From contig NZ_CP026031.1 of NCBI RefSeq assembly GCF_003726095.1, positions 2,108,001-2,172,000 of the forward strand: 64,000 bases of DNA, read 5' to 3'. The DNA is from Niallia circulans. Lineage in GTDB: Bacteria > Bacillota > Bacilli > Bacillales > Cytobacillaceae. The translations under genes were made by a program, and so were the position numbers. The notes below the pieces were generated by a model. It searched no databases. It was given only the letters and a program-made list of their open reading frames with translations, and was not told where the DNA came from. Positions 26,118-36,744 of the stretch are shown here, piece after piece (position 1 is the stretch's first letter; the number at the start of each line of letters is the position of its first letter).

Positions 26118-26151
26118 TCCCAGAAATTTTTCATGAATACTTTCTATTGTT

Positions 26152-26787
26152 TCATAAAAGTGATTTTTGTTCAAGAATTGTTTGAATTTTTGTAACCATA
26201 AGATCAATGGCTACGTGATTATGACCGCCCTCAGGAATTATAATATCTGCATATCTTTTTGTTGGTTCAATAAATTGATTATGCATGGGACGAACTACAT
26301 TAACATATTGTTCAATTACAGAGTCAATCGTTCTTCCTCTTTCTTTGATATCCCTCATTAATCTTCTGATAATACGTAAATCCGCATCTGTGTCAACAAA
26401 TAACTTCATATCCATTAAATCACGAAGACTTTCATCCTCCAATATTAAGATACCTTCCACAATGATTACATCCTTAGGTTCAACTAGGATAGTTTCATCG
26501 GAGCGGGTATGCATGGCATAATTATATACTGGCTTTTCCACTGCTTCATAATTTAATAATTTTTGAATATGATCAATTAATAATTCTGTATCAAATGCTA
26601 ACGGATGGTCATAATTCGTTTTTAATCTTTCCTCAAATGGTAAATGAGATTGATCTTTATAGTAATAATCTTGTTCGATCATTAAAATCGAATGTCCTTT
26701 AAAATGGTCAAATATAGCTTTGGTCACACTTGTTTTTCCAGATCCGGAGCCACCTGCGACACCAATAACTACTGGTTTCGGCTGCAT
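26152..26787 (-). CDS. udk: Uridine kinase
   Basis: 211 aa. Walker A is [15 protein letters not shown] (about residues 9-23). [17 protein letters not shown] and [13 protein letters not shown] are the signature nucleoside-binding segments, and [11 protein letters not shown] and [11 protein letters not shown] form the rest of the active site. It phosphorylates uridine and cytidine in pyrimidine salvage. It begins 6 bp after trhP2 and belongs to that operon, as in B. subtilis. Confidence 0.96.
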   Translation of the reverse strand: MQPKPVVIGVAGGSGSGKTSVTKAIFDHFKGHSILMIEQDYYYKDQSHLPFEERLKTNYDHPLAFDTELLIDHIQKLLNYEAVEKPVYNYAMHTRSDETILVEPKDVIIVEGILILEDESLRDLMDMKLFVDTDADLRIIRRLMRDIKERGRTIDSVIEQYVNVVRPMHNQFIEPTKRYADIIIPEGGHNHVAIDLMVTKIQTILEQKSLL

Positions 26788-26792
26788 GCTTA

Positions 26793-28061
26793 TTAAAGCT
26801 CCTTTCGCATCATATTATTTGGATAAACAGGGTGGTCCACTTTGAATTTAACAATTTGTAAAGGATGTCTTGCAGCATCGATTTCTTTTCCGTCTGCATC
26901 CCAAATTTTATCAACAACCATTGTAAAATTATCAATTTCCGGACCAAAAAATTCCACTTCCTGCCCCTGTTTGAAGAAGTTTCTTTGTTGTAATGTTACT
27001 ATTTTTGTCTCTTCATTATAATCGAGCACTAAACCAGCAAAGTCAAAAGTGGTCTTTTTGCTATGATTTCCAAACATTTGCTCTTTATACCCTGGCTGAC
27101 CTTCAAAGAAAGCAGGTGCTGTATCTCGATTTGCACATTTATCTAGTTCTTTAAGCCATTCCTCTTGAATGACAAAATGATCTGGATCTGCACAATAGGC
27201 ATCAATCACTTTTCGGTAAACACTAACAACTGTAGCAATATAATGAATGGATTTCATTCTACCTTCAATTTTTAAACTGTCTATGCCTAGTTCAATCATA
27301 CGTGGAATAGATTCGATAAGCTTTAAATCTTTTGGACTCATCGCAAAAGGAGCATCACCTTCAGAGAATAAAGGCTTTTCCTCCGCACCATCTAGCTTGT
27401 ACAAATCATAATCCCAGCGACATGATTGACAACAGCCGCCGCGGTTAGAATCTCGAGCCGTCATATGATTACTCAATGTACAACGACCAGAATATGCGAT
27501 ACACATTGCGCCATGAATGAATGTTTCGATTTCGATATCTACTTTTTCTTTCATTTCTTTTATCTCTTCTGCACTTGTTTCACGGGCAAGCACAACCCGT
27601 TCTAAACCTTCATCCTTCCAATACTGAACTGCCTTCCAGTTAGAAAGAGATTGCTGTGTACTTAAATGCACTTCTATTTCGGGTGCTACTCTACGGCATG
27701 TCTCGATAATTAATGGGTCTGCCACAATAATTCCATGTACACCTGCTGACTTTAAGCCCAGTAAGTATTCTTCTAAACCGTCAATATTTTCATTATGTGC
27801 AAATATATTGGTAGTAACATATATTTTTGCTTGATATTTCTTAGCAAACTCCACTCCCTCTTTCATTTCTTCAAAAGTGAAGTTTCCAGCATTCGAACGA
27901 AGCCCATATTCTTGTCCACCAATAAAGACAGCATCTGCACCGTATGTAACAGCAATTTTTAATTTCTCTAAATTACCAGCAGGTGCTAGCAGTTCCGGTT
28001 TCTTTACAATTACTCTTTTTCCATCTCTTATTTCAGAAATAGGATCTTTAACTAATGTCAT
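26793..28061 (-). CDS. trhP2: tRNA hydroxylation protein TrhP2 (U32 family, YrrO)
   Basis: 422 aa. The peptidase-U32 signature is present: [20 protein letters not shown] near residue 165, followed by Cys-rich [12 protein letters not shown], likely for an iron-sulfur cluster. The N-terminal TIM-barrel part begins [20 protein letters not shown]. In B. subtilis TrhP1 and TrhP2 hydroxylate U34 to ho5U using prephenate. The downstream domain is the C-terminal beta domain absent from TrhP1. It forms an operon with trmR and trhP1. Confidence 0.92.
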   Translation of the reverse strand: MTLVKDPISEIRDGKRVIVKKPELLAPAGNLEKLKIAVTYGADAVFIGGQEYGLRSNAGNFTFEEMKEGVEFAKKYQAKIYVTTNIFAHNENIDGLEEYLLGLKSAGVHGIIVADPLIIETCRRVAPEIEVHLSTQQSLSNWKAVQYWKDEGLERVVLARETSAEEIKEMKEKVDIEIETFIHGAMCIAYSGRCTLSNHMTARDSNRGGCCQSCRWDYDLYKLDGAEEKPLFSEGDAPFAMSPKDLKLIESIPRMIELGIDSLKIEGRMKSIHYIATVVSVYRKVIDAYCADPDHFVIQEEWLKELDKCANRDTAPAFFEGQPGYKEQMFGNHSKKTTFDFAGLVLDYNEETKIVTLQQRNFFKQGQEVEFFGPEIDNFTMVVDKIWDADGKEIDAARHPLQIVKFKVDHPVYPNNMMRKEL

Positions 28062-28082
28062 TTTCCCTTCTCCTCCACTTGT

Positions 28083-29012
28083 TTAGTAAACCGTTTCTTT
28101 AAAGAAAAATCCTGTGTCCAATGGTCTATTAGGTGGTTGAATTTTTTCTATCTCAGCAAGTAAATGGTCTTTTTCTTCTTCATATCGATCTGGATCATTT
28201 AAATACAAAGTTATTGCTTGATAATATAGTCCAGTAACGGCAATAATATAGCTTGGTTCTTTCAAAAGACCGTCGATTTTGAAAGAATCAATGCCAGCAT
28301 CCAATAGATCTGCAAGCTCATCAATGATACAAATGTCATTTGGACTCATAATATGTGTCCCATTTTCATCCTGAAAAATTGGATATTTATTTTCTCTTTC
28401 TTTATCATGCAGAAAGAAGTTCTTATCTGATTTACTTGCTTCCAATTCCACTTCTTTCCCTTGATATTGAAAGTAATGTTCTAGTAAAGTACGTTTTGAT
28501 TGAAACATCGTCGTCATTCCATGAACTTGGATTTCAATCTCCACTTCTGCATTTTCTTTTGTTTCAATGATGGCGTCCATGCTAATTTCTCTTGCTAGGA
28601 CCGCTCTTTTTGCACCTTTGCGTCCCCAATAATTACATGTGTACCAGTTTGTCCCTGTTGTTTCTGTACTCCAATGCAATTTCATATTTGGCACAACTTC
28701 TCTGGCAATCATTAAAACAGCTGGATCGCCATAATATATTGCATCCGCATTTACAGCCACTAAAAACCGCAGATATTCTGTTACATCCTCGATTTTATCA
28801 TTATGAAAAATTGCATTTACAGCCACATATACTTTTTTCCCTCTTTGGTGTGCGATTTCAATCGCCTTTTTTACATCGTCCCGATTAAATTCACCGGCTA
28901 ATCTCAAACCAAATTTTTGTTCTCCGATAACAAAAGCATCTGCTCCATTATCAATAAGCGGCTCTATATCGTTTATACTGGTTGGCGTTACTAGTAATTC
29001 CGGTTTTTTCAT
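28083..29012 (-). CDS. trhP1: tRNA hydroxylation protein TrhP1 (U32 family, YrrN)
   Basis: 309 aa, the shorter U32 paralogue. KPELLVTPTSINDIEPLIDN opens the barrel; EIEIQVHGMTTMFQSKRTLL replaces the U32 signature and lacks its cysteines, as expected for TrhP1-type proteins that partner with TrhP2. It is thought to act with TrhP2 in ho5U34 synthesis. It follows trmR by 2 bp and precedes trhP2 by 21 bp. Confidence 0.9.
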   Translation of the reverse strand: MKKPELLVTPTSINDIEPLIDNGADAFVIGEQKFGLRLAGEFNRDDVKKAIEIAHQRGKKVYVAVNAIFHNDKIEDVTEYLRFLVAVNADAIYYGDPAVLMIAREVVPNMKLHWSTETTGTNWYTCNYWGRKGAKRAVLAREISMDAIIETKENAEVEIEIQVHGMTTMFQSKRTLLEHYFQYQGKEVELEASKSDKNFFLHDKERENKYPIFQDENGTHIMSPNDICIIDELADLLDAGIDSFKIDGLLKEPSYIIAVTGLYYQAITLYLNDPDRYEEEKDHLLAEIEKIQPPNRPLDTGFFFKETVY

Positions 29013-29014
29013 TC

Positions 29015-29656
29015 TTATCCCCTCTTTTTACTAATTGCAATACCGTCTCCCACAGGCAAGATTGCTGTGTGATAATCCTGATTTCCCATAAGCCATTGAT
29101 TATAATTTCTTATTTTCCGTACTAATTGACGAAGATTTCTACTATCTATCTCTTCTGCTGCCACTAAACCATGAAATAATATATTATCTGTATACACGAT
29201 TCCGTCATTCGATAACAAAGGGCTGTAAAGATCGAAAAACTTTTGATATTGTCCCTTTGCCGCATCGATAAAGATAGCATCAAACGGTCCATATTGCTCA
29301 ACTATGGAACCTAATTCAAGGGCATCACCTTGTAAAAGGACAATTTGTGCTTCAAGCTTAAACTTTTCGACATTTTCCTTCGCTACTAAATACCTTTGTT
29401 CATCTCTTTCCAACGTAACTATTTGAGAAGATGGTAATGCTTCCGCCATTCTTATGGCAGAATATCCTATCGCCGTGCCAACTTCTAATATTTTTTTAGG
29501 CTGCTGAATTCGTAGTAATTGTAATAATGTTTCAATCCCTATTAACTCCATAATGGGAACTTCATTTTGTTTCGCATAATGTTCCATTTCACTAATCTGG
29601 TTATTTCTTTCTGGAATTAAATTTTCAATATACTCCAGGATTTGTTTATTTTGCAA
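29015..29656 (-). CDS. trmR: tRNA 5-hydroxyuridine methyltransferase TrmR
   Basis: 213 aa from TTG 29656 (SD AGGAGGGACTCATCC). O-methyltransferase family 3: SAM motif ILEVGTAIGYSAIRMAEALP (about 54-73), VTLERDEQRY, and metal-binding FDAIFIDAAKGQYQKFFDLY with YTDNILFHG. In B. subtilis TrmR (YrrM) methylates ho5U34 to mo5U, widening wobble decoding. First gene of the trmR-trhP1-trhP2-udk run, which is the complete mo5U pathway. Confidence 0.92.
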   Translation of the reverse strand: MQNKQILEYIENLIPERNNQISEMEHYAKQNEVPIMELIGIETLLQLLRIQQPKKILEVGTAIGYSAIRMAEALPSSQIVTLERDEQRYLVAKENVEKFKLEAQIVLLQGDALELGSIVEQYGPFDAIFIDAAKGQYQKFFDLYSPLLSNDGIVYTDNILFHGLVAAEEIDSRNLRQLVRKIRNYNQWLMGNQDYHTAILPVGDGIAISKKRG

Positions 29657-29903
29657 GGATGAGTCCCTCCTAATTAATCCATAAAGCCCTATCCTTTTTT
29701 CTTCTACCTAAAAATAGTTAGCTTCTTATTAAGAACCTAACACATCAAAAAAGTGTATATAATTTGGGTATTTCATTAAATGTATACTCAAAAACACTTG
29801 TACCATTTTATCATAAAATATAGGAGAATGCTAATAAATCTTCAGATATCAACAGCAATCCATATAAAAGATGACAATTTTTCGAACAAAATAACGTAAT
29901 TTC
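29657..29903. other. trmR upstream region
   Basis: About 250 bp, AT-rich, no gene. It should hold the promoter of the trmR operon; I could not settle on a single consensus pair. Confidence 0.35.
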
Positions 29904-29950
29904 AAAAAAAGACTACAGTCCAAACATCTTTTTGTTTGACTGTAGTCTTT
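29904..29950 (-). terminator. mltG terminator
   Basis: On the minus strand AAAGACTACAGTCAAAC ... GTTTGGACTGTAGTCTTT is followed by a T-run; a strong 16-17 bp stem, 17 bp after mltG. Confidence 0.85.
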
Positions 29951-29966
29951 TTTTTGTTGAAGAATG

Positions 29967-31118
29967 TTAGTCATTCTCTGTAATATATTTTGCTTTCAAT
30001 TCATTATGTTCATTAAGCGATTTAGAAAAGTACACTTTCCCATCTTTTGAAGCTAAGAAATAGAGATAATCTGTATCATCCGGATGCAATGCCGCTTCCA
30101 TAGAAACAGTTCCTGCATTGGCAATAGGTCCAGGTGGTAAGCCTACATTTTGATAGGTATTATAAGGTGAATCTACCTCTAGATCTTTATAATAAACCCT
30201 ATCCTTATGCTCTCCCAAAGCATAAAGTACTGTCGGGTCTGTTTGCAATGGCATCCCTTGTTCGATACGATTATAGAACACACTGGCAATTTTCTTTCTA
30301 TCCACATTTTTGGTTGCTTCTTCTTCAATTAACGAAGACATTGTTAAAAATTGATGGACGGTTAATTTATCTCGTTCAATTTCCGTTTCATATGCTTTTA
30401 CTACACTTTCTGTTTTATCAAGCATTACGGAAATGATTGCTTCCAATGTTGGCTTTTCTTCATAATAAGAATAAGTTGCAGGAAATAAATAACCTTCTAG
30501 CGGATATTTGATATTTTTCGCCCAAATTTCTGTTGTTAATAAATCTGGATATTTGGCCATTAGCCCTTTGATAAATGCTTCATCGTTTAATTGTTTCCAA
30601 ACCTCTTCTTCCTTTTGGTTTGTCTTCTTCGCGATAATAGCGGAAATTTCTTTTAATTGTCTTCCTTCAGGTATCGTCATGGTAAAGACCGGTTCTTGCA
30701 TAATTTTTCCGGTTTTCAAGCTGTCAATAATCTCTTGAATCGACATGGATGGATTCATATGATATTCTCCAGCCATGAAATTCGACTCATTTTTAAATTT
30801 CACATAATATTTAAACACCTTTGCGTTTTTTACAAGTCCCTTATCTTCAAGCAATTGGGAAATAGTGCTTACACCAGACCCAATCGGGATTTCCACTACA
30901 ATATCTTTATCACTATCTGGATTAACTGGTTTTAATGCTGATTTTATGTAAAAGTAACCAGACGTCCCTACAACTGCTACAATCATAATTAATACTAAGG
31001 CAACAATGACCACGACTTTTCTGACTAATTTTGCTTCTTGTTGTCTCTGATTTAAATTAGCTATAAATAACTCCTTCTTACTATTTATTGTATTGTTCTC
31101 GTCTTTATTATTCGTCAA
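29967..31118 (-). CDS. mltG: Endolytic murein transglycosylase MltG (YrrL)
   Basis: 383 aa from TTG 31118 (SD AAGGAGGGAAAAGA); the longer frame starts inside this SD. One N-terminal helix (VVVIVALVLIMIVAVVGTSG) is followed by a LysM-like part (VEIPIGSGVSTISQLLEDKG) and the YceG catalytic domain. The catalytic Glu is in MSSLIEEEATKNVDRKKIAS, and downstream FYNRIEQGMPLQTDPTVLYA is the family signature. It cleaves nascent glycan strands at the membrane. Conserved position between yrzB and trmR. Confidence 0.93.
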   Translation of the reverse strand: MTNNKDENNTINSKKELFIANLNQRQQEAKLVRKVVVIVALVLIMIVAVVGTSGYFYIKSALKPVNPDSDKDIVVEIPIGSGVSTISQLLEDKGLVKNAKVFKYYVKFKNESNFMAGEYHMNPSMSIQEIIDSLKTGKIMQEPVFTMTIPEGRQLKEISAIIAKKTNQKEEEVWKQLNDEAFIKGLMAKYPDLLTTEIWAKNIKYPLEGYLFPATYSYYEEKPTLEAIISVMLDKTESVVKAYETEIERDKLTVHQFLTMSSLIEEEATKNVDRKKIASVFYNRIEQGMPLQTDPTVLYALGEHKDRVYYKDLEVDSPYNTYQNVGLPPGPIANAGTVSMEAALHPDDTDYLYFLASKDGKVYFSKSLNEHNELKAKYITEND

Positions 31119-31255
31119 TCTTTTCCCTCCTTGACACACACCACTCCAACATTTTTTACATATCTCGACCTATTATACTATATTTTGCTAAGAAAGTTGT
31201 AGCTTTTAGTGAAATTTACATACTACTGAAAGCTGGACTAGTAGTTAACAAAAAA

Positions 31256-31281
31256 TAAAAAAAGAGCCCAAAAGGACTCTC
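31256..31281 (-). terminator. yrzB operon terminator
   Basis: On the minus strand AGAGTCC-TTTT-GGGCTCT followed by seven T residues, 18 bp after yrzB. Confidence 0.8.
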
Positions 31282-31298
31282 TTTTCTTCTATCCGTTA

Positions 31299-31586
31299 TT
31301 ACTCTTCTTCTTGTTCAGCAAGGAATGTATTTAACATTTCTTCGACTAAATCCCATTCTTCTTCAGTTTCAATCGGAGATAGTTCACCGTCGCCTGTTTC
31401 TTCATTTGGAATGAAGGAAGATGCGTGGATGTCGATTTCTTCATCATCGCTTTCATCTCCAAGAGGATAATATAATACATATGATTTTCCAAATTCATCT
31501 GATTCAAATGTAAATAGAATCTCACATAATTGTTCATTTCCTTGTTCGTCTACAACTGTAATTGTATTAGTCTCACCGTGTTCCAT
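31299..31586 (-). CDS. yrzB: YrzB, DUF1292 family
   Basis: 95 aa, very acidic. Typical DUF1292 order: [20 protein letters not shown], then [20 protein letters not shown] and a Glu-rich end ([18 protein letters not shown]). Function unknown. It is third in the conserved yrzL-ruvX-yrzB set downstream of alaS and begins 13 bp after ruvX. SD GAGGTGGAAAT. Confidence 0.9.
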   Translation of the reverse strand: MEHGETNTITVVDEQGNEQLCEILFTFESDEFGKSYVLYYPLGDESDDEEIDIHASSFIPNEETGDGELSPIETEEEWDLVEEMLNTFLAEQEEE

Positions 31587-31598
31587 ATTTCCACCTCA

Positions 31599-32015
31599 TT
31601 ATTTTTGACTGTCTAAATATCCTTGCAAAATGATAGATGCAGCCATTTTATCGATTACTTTTTTACGTTTTTTTCTACTAACATCTGCTTCCAATAGAAT
31701 TCTTTCAGCAGCCATCGTTGTTAGTCGTTCATCCCAAAAAACAACCGGCAGTTCAAATCGTTCTTCTAAAAGCTGCCCGTACATTTGACTAGCTTCTCCA
31801 CGAAAGCCTATGCTGCCATTCATATTTTTAGGAAGTCCAACCACTATTTTACCTATATCATACTCAACAATCAAGGACGCAATACGGTCAAGCCCAAATT
31901 GTTCTTTCTCTTCATCAATTTTAATTGTTTCAATTCCTTGTGCTGTCCATCCTAAAGCATCACTAACAGCAACTCCTACTGTTTTTGAGCCAACATCTAA
32001 GCCCATTAATCGCAT
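31599..32015 (-). CDS. ruvX: Holliday junction resolvase-like RuvX/YqgF (YrrK)
   Basis: 138 aa, complete RNase-H-like nuclease. [20 protein letters not shown] carries the first catalytic Asp, [20 protein letters not shown] is the family loop, and [15 protein letters not shown] has the conserved [23 protein letters not shown] has the final Asp. The family acts in rRNA 5' end maturation and recombination. Four base pairs separate it from yrzL. Confidence 0.94.
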   Translation of the reverse strand: MRLMGLDVGSKTVGVAVSDALGWTAQGIETIKIDEEKEQFGLDRIASLIVEYDIGKIVVGLPKNMNGSIGFRGEASQMYGQLLEERFELPVVFWDERLTTMAAERILLEADVSRKKRKKVIDKMAASIILQGYLDSQK

Positions 32016-32019
32016 ACGT

Positions 32020-32286
32020 CTATTCCTCTCGTTGCTGTTTTAAATAAAACTTTACAAGTTCCTCAATAATTTCATCTCGTTCTAATTTTCGGATGATATT
32101 GCGTGCATCCATGTGACGGGGAATATAAGCAGGATCCCCAGAAAGTAAATAACCAACAATTTGATTGATTGGATTATAGCCTTTTTCTTGAAGTGCATCG
32201 TAAACTTGATAAAGTACTTCTTTTACATCATGTTCATATGGTTCTTCTGGAAAATTGAATCTCATTGTTTTATCAAATGAGCTCAT
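32020..32286 (-). CDS. yrzL: YrzL, IreB-like regulatory phosphoprotein (DUF965)
   Basis: 88 aa from ATG 32286 (SD GGGGTGTTCAAA), matching the family length. It begins [16 protein letters not shown], the region in which Thr residues of enterococcal IreB are phosphorylated by the PASTA kinase IreK. It continues [20 protein letters not shown] and ends [20 protein letters not shown]. It is translationally close to ruvX. A role downstream of PrkC is inferred from the family. Confidence 0.9.
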   Translation of the reverse strand: MSSFDKTMRFNFPEEPYEHDVKEVLYQVYDALQEKGYNPINQIVGYLLSGDPAYIPRHMDARNIIRKLERDEIIEELVKFYLKQQREE

Positions 32287-32360
32287 TTTGAACACCCCAT
32301 TTCCTTTTCGAACAATTTCTGTTAAGAGTTATCTACATTTTACACTACTTGTCCTTAATA

Positions 32361-34988
32361 TCAAACGGATTTCACATATTCTTGTACAAATTCTAATGCT
32401 TCATTTAGTTTAGAAGGATCTTTACCGCCTGCTTGAGCCATATCTGGACGGCCGCCTCCGCCGCCTCCACAAATGGAAGCTACTTCTTTTACTATCTTTC
32501 CTGCATGGAAACCTTTATCCATTAAATCCTTGGTTACACCAGCAATAATACTTACTTTTCCTTCATTGACACTTCCAAGTACTAATACGACAGAATCTAT
32601 TTTTTGTTTTAATTCATCTGCCATTGTGCGAAGATTATTCATATCTACATTCGGGATAGAAGCCGCTAATACTGGGACTTCATTCACTAATTTCACTTGA
32701 TCAACAAGATTGCCTGCTTCAATATTGCTTAGTTTTGCAGCAAGTGATTCATTTTCCCGTTGTAATTGCTTCACCTCTGTAAGAAGACTGTCTACGCGAG
32801 TAACGACATCTTTGGGACTAGTTTTTAACTTATTCGCCGCTTCTTTTAATAAGTGAATTTGATCTGTCAGTTGTTGGTATGCCGCTTGTCCAGTTACTGC
32901 TTCAATACGTCTTGTTCCTGCGCCAATTCCAGCTTCCGAAACAATTTTAAATAAACCAATTGCTGAAGTATTATCAACATGACACCCGCCGCATAGTTCT
33001 AAGCTATACTCACCAACTTGGACAACACGTACTACTTTTCCATATTTTTCACCAAATAAAGCCATTGCACCCATTGCTTTAGCCTCTTCGATATCCTTGT
33101 AATCAATTTGAACTGCAATACTTTCCCATATCTTTTCGTTAACGATTCGTTCAATCTCATCTAATTCCTCTGCAGTAATTTGCCCAAAATGAGAAAAATC
33201 AAAACGTAAACGATCTGGTTGTACAAGAGATCCTGCTTGATTAACATGTGTTCCAAGAACATCTTTTAATGCCTGATGTAATAAATGAGTTGCTGTATGG
33301 TTCTTTATAATTTTGGAACGATTTTTACTATCCACTTTAGCTGCTAATCTATCATTTACCCTAACAGCTCCTGTTTCAATTATTCCTTTGTGTAAATTTT
33401 GACCATTTGGCGCTTTTTGAACATCTTCCACGCTAATTGTCACATGATCCGATTTTAACGTTCCTTTGTCAGCAATTTGACCGCCGCTTTCTGCATAGAA
33501 TGGTGTTTTGTCTAATATAAACTGAATTTCATCCCCAGCTTCTGCAGTCTCTACTTCTTGACCATTTCTTAATAAAGCCACGATTTGCGCTTCATTTGAC
33601 CACTGATCATAACCAATAAATTCACTTTCCACTTTAATATTGCCTAACACTCCACTTTGAACTTGCATGCTGTCAACTTCTTGACGTGCTTTTCGGGCGC
33701 GATCACGCTGACTTTCCATTTCTTTTTCGAAACCTTCATGATCAATAGCCAGACCTTGCTCCTCTGCATATTCCTCTGTAAGTTCAACTGGGAATCCATA
33801 CGTATCGTACAAACGGAAAATATCTTCTCCAGCTATAACTCCATTGTCTTTTGCTTTCTCCATTACTTCGGAAAGGATAGCAAGACCTTCATTTAATGTT
33901 TCATGGAATCGTTCTTCTTCACTTTTCATGACTTTTTGAATAAATTCTGTCTTTTCCTTTACAGTAGGATAATAATCTACCATAATTTCAGCCACTACTG
34001 GAACTAATTCAAACATAAATGGTCTGTTGATATTAATTTTCTTTGCATAACGAACTGCTCTGCGCAACAAACGTCTTAACACATAACCTCTTCCTTCATT
34101 TGACGGAAGAGCCCCGTCACCTATTGCAAAAGCCACTGTACGTATATGGTCTGCGATTACTTTAAATGCTTCATCGCTTAAAGAGTCCTTGCCATACCGG
34201 ACATCTGCTAATTGTTCAGTCGCGCGAATAATCGGCATAAATAAATCTGTATCAAAGTTTGTTGGAACATTTTGAACAACAGACGCCATACGCTCCAAGC
34301 CCATACCTGTATCAATATTCTTCTTTGGCAGAGGTGTATAAGTGCCGTCTGGATTATGGTTAAATTCAGAGAAAACAAGGTTCCATACTTCTAAGTAACG
34401 ATCATTTTCTCCACCTGGATATAATTCTGGATCGTTGATATCATTGCCATATTCTGGACCACGATCATAGAATATTTCTGTATTAGGACCACTTGGACCT
34501 TCACCTATGTCCCAAAAGTTACCTTCTAAGCGAATAATGCGATTCTCTGGTATGCCAATTTTATCTCGCCATAAAACATATGCTTCTTCATCCTCTGGAT
34601 GGATGGTTACAGAAAGCTTTTCTTTATCAAAGCCAATCCATTTTTCATCTGTCAAGAACTCCCAAGCCCATTCGATTGCTTCTTCTTTAAAATAATCCCC
34701 AATCGAAAAGTTACCAAGCATTTCAAAAAAAGTATGGTGACGCGCCGTTTTGCCCACATTTTCAATATCGTTTGTACGAATTGATTTTTGCGCATTTGTT
34801 ATTCTTGGATTTTCAGGAATAACGCGACCATCAAAATATTTTTTTAAGGTAGCTACACCACTATTAATCCATAATAATGACGGATCATCATGAGGCACTA
34901 AAGATGCACTTGGCTCAATCGCATGCCCTTTGCCCTGAAAAAATTCTAAAAATTTGCTTCTTATTTCTGCACCAGTTAAGTTTTTCAT
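32361..34988 (-). CDS. alaS: Alanine-tRNA ligase
   Basis: 875 aa from ATG 34988 (SD AGGAGGATATGTG; GTG directly before it is an alternative). Class II catalytic domain with motif 1/2 around [19 protein letters not shown] (about 65-85). The editing-domain zinc ligands are [11 protein letters not shown] (about 567) and [10 protein letters not shown] (about 669). The C-terminal [22 protein letters not shown] glycine-rich DHHA1 segment (here [15 protein letters not shown]) is near 840. Preceded by a T-box leader, so expression responds to uncharged tRNA-Ala. Confidence 0.97.
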   Translation of the reverse strand: MKNLTGAEIRSKFLEFFQGKGHAIEPSASLVPHDDPSLLWINSGVATLKKYFDGRVIPENPRITNAQKSIRTNDIENVGKTARHHTFFEMLGNFSIGDYFKEEAIEWAWEFLTDEKWIGFDKEKLSVTIHPEDEEAYVLWRDKIGIPENRIIRLEGNFWDIGEGPSGPNTEIFYDRGPEYGNDINDPELYPGGENDRYLEVWNLVFSEFNHNPDGTYTPLPKKNIDTGMGLERMASVVQNVPTNFDTDLFMPIIRATEQLADVRYGKDSLSDEAFKVIADHIRTVAFAIGDGALPSNEGRGYVLRRLLRRAVRYAKKININRPFMFELVPVVAEIMVDYYPTVKEKTEFIQKVMKSEEERFHETLNEGLAILSEVMEKAKDNGVIAGEDIFRLYDTYGFPVELTEEYAEEQGLAIDHEGFEKEMESQRDRARKARQEVDSMQVQSGVLGNIKVESEFIGYDQWSNEAQIVALLRNGQEVETAEAGDEIQFILDKTPFYAESGGQIADKGTLKSDHVTISVEDVQKAPNGQNLHKGIIETGAVRVNDRLAAKVDSKNRSKIIKNHTATHLLHQALKDVLGTHVNQAGSLVQPDRLRFDFSHFGQITAEELDEIERIVNEKIWESIAVQIDYKDIEEAKAMGAMALFGEKYGKVVRVVQVGEYSLELCGGCHVDNTSAIGLFKIVSEAGIGAGTRRIEAVTGQAAYQQLTDQIHLLKEAANKLKTSPKDVVTRVDSLLTEVKQLQRENESLAAKLSNIEAGNLVDQVKLVNEVPVLAASIPNVDMNNLRTMADELKQKIDSVVLVLGSVNEGKVSIIAGVTKDLMDKGFHAGKIVKEVASICGGGGGGRPDMAQAGGKDPSKLNEALEFVQEYVKSV

Positions 34989-35052
34989 CACATATCCTCC
35001 TGTTTTTTCTTATGTATTTGCTACAACCACTAACGTTTACCGTTTTAAGGCA

Positions 35053-35310
35053 TAAAAAAAACTCCCATCCCTGGACAGGGACGAAAGTATTGCTCGCGGT
35101 ACCACCCTGATTATGGATAAAAGTATAAAAAAATAATAATAAATAATATCCATCTCTCAACATTCCTTAACGCGGAAAACGGCAGTGATTAGCTGCATTC
35201 AAGAATTAGCTTTCAATTATCCTTCACCTAGAACTCCTTTCAGCCAAAGGGAATTCCTCTCTTTAGAGTGGACTATAATCTACTTATTTCTTTCACCATT
35301 TTATCGATAT
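35053..35310 (-). promoter_or_regulatory. T-box leader of alaS
   Basis: On the minus strand the antiterminator bears the conserved T-box AGGGTGGTACCGCG (about 35096-35109). It is followed by a terminator, TCCCTG-TC-CAGGGA within a longer stem, and a T8 run ending at 35053. Upstream lies a long structured Stem I region; GAATGCAGC at about 35200 offers an alanine GCN specifier. Uncharged tRNA-Ala should promote read-through. Confidence 0.88.
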
Positions 35311-35323
35311 ATGCTTCATTCGA

Positions 35324-35353
35324 ATTATACTGATTATTAGGCAGTATTGTCAA
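35324..35353 (-). promoter_or_regulatory. Sigma-A promoter of alaS
   Basis: TTGACA (35353-35348) and TATAAT (35329-35324) with an 18-bp spacer: perfect hexamers, directly upstream of the T-box leader. Confidence 0.85.
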
Positions 35354-35364
35354 TATTGGTCTAT

Positions 35365-36444
35365 TTATATACGTTTTATTTCTCGTTCTTTTTTTCCAAA
35401 ATGGGTTTTCATATGAATGATTGCTACTTTTACAATGGATAATAAAGGGACTGCCACAATCATTCCAATCATCCCGCCTATCTCCTCTCCTAGCAATAGC
35501 GCAAACATAATAAACAAGGGATGCATATGAGTACTTTTCCCTACTATATATGGCGATAATATATTTCCTTCGAGAAATTGCAGAATAATAATGATAATCA
35601 CGACAATAATGATCATTTTCACAGAAACAGTACTTGCAACAATTAAAGCTGGAACAGCTCCAATTACCGGTCCAAAATACGGAATGACATTCGTTATTCC
35701 TATGATCATTCCTAATACAAGGGCAAATTTCATATGAAAAATCAAAAAAAGAAGCATAGAAATAACTCCAATTATTGTACAAACCAATAATTGTCCTCTT
35801 ATATAGCTGCCTAATGATTCATTTACATCCTCTAAAAATAAGCGAGCACTATTGCGCCATTTATTAGGAATTAATCCATTAAAGCCTTTTCTTACCGCAT
35901 TTATATCCTTTAACATATAAAAAGAGATAAAGGGAATAAGCATAATTATAATCGAATAATTGACAATCCCCATGGCACCATTAATTACTTTATTCAAAAG
36001 GGATTCCATTTTCCTTTCAAATATGTCAATTCCACGGTCAACTTTTTCCTGTAGGTTAAGCGGCCAAGATTCCATTTTATTTTGAATCGAATCAATTAAA
36101 TCTTTATATCGCTCTGCAAGCTTTGGAGCACTAACTGTCAGCTCTTCCAGCTGCTCAATAAGAATGGGGATACCTTTATAGATCGCATACCCAATCCCGC
36201 CAAAAAATAAAATATAAATAAATGCAACAGACAACCCTCTATGTAAACCTTTTTTATGTAATAATTCTACTATTGGATGAAGTAAGTACGTAAAAAACGC
36301 ACCAATAATAAAAGGAGTTATAACCTTTGTTATAAGACTTAAAATGGGTAACCATATCGGTGATAATTTTATAAAAATAAATAAAACGATAAAAAGTAAT
36401 AAGGTAAATCCTAATCGATAATACCATTTTATTCTTATATCCAT
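35365..36444 (-). CDS. yrrI: AI-2E family membrane transporter (YrrI)
   Basis: 359 aa from ATG 36444 (SD GGAGGAAAGGAA). About eight helices: an N-terminal group (about 8-75), a long soluble segment (about 85-140), and a C-terminal group with VLGMIIGITNVIPYFGPVIG and FALLLGEEIGGMIGMIVAVP, the family signature blocks. The family includes TqsA-like exporters and Na+/H+ antiporters; substrate unknown here. It stands upstream of alaS in the same direction, as in B. subtilis. Confidence 0.85.
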   Translation of the reverse strand: MDIRIKWYYRLGFTLLLFIVLFIFIKLSPIWLPILSLITKVITPFIIGAFFTYLLHPIVELLHKKGLHRGLSVAFIYILFFGGIGYAIYKGIPILIEQLEELTVSAPKLAERYKDLIDSIQNKMESWPLNLQEKVDRGIDIFERKMESLLNKVINGAMGIVNYSIIIMLIPFISFYMLKDINAVRKGFNGLIPNKWRNSARLFLEDVNESLGSYIRGQLLVCTIIGVISMLLFLIFHMKFALVLGMIIGITNVIPYFGPVIGAVPALIVASTVSVKMIIIVVIIIIILQFLEGNILSPYIVGKSTHMHPLFIMFALLLGEEIGGMIGMIVAVPLLSIVKVAIIHMKTHFGKKEREIKRI

Positions 36445-36640
36445 TTCCTTTCCTCCCTCTTTAATGTATTGTGAGAGATAATAGGAATTTTTATGCATTT
36501 TTTTATCTAGTATTAAATTGTAAAAACGGCTTAGCTATCTATGTAATCCCCCACAGACTTAGGCTTGCTTACCGACACATAGCGTGGCTGCAGGACAACC
36601 GAACGCCTGCTTGACTATAATTATCAACATAATAATAAAA

Positions 36641-36697
36641 TGAAAAAACCCAAGCAATGATACGAATTTTTTGATTCCGGTATCATTGCTTGGGTTA
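36641..36697 (-). terminator. yrzQ terminator, dispersed hairpin family copy 2
   Basis: On the minus strand AACCCAAGCAATGATAC ... GTATCATTGCTTGGGTT is followed by TTTTCATTTT. The stem of 17 bp is perfect. Related in sequence to hairpins at 18085 and 49612. Confidence 0.7.
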
Positions 36698-36744
36698 AAA
36701 TTTCGGCAGGAAGGTTCGTTCCAGCCTTGTCTACTAACTCACAA

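Noticed and set aside
35273..35782. Minus-strand 169-aa open frame next to alaS
   Set aside because: Out-of-frame shadow of yrrI running into the alaS promoter; Tyr/Ser/Asn/Cys-rich with no domain.
36535..36610. GC-richer block as another copy of the palindromic repeat
   Set aside because: Only short stretches resemble copies A and B; similarity too low to call.
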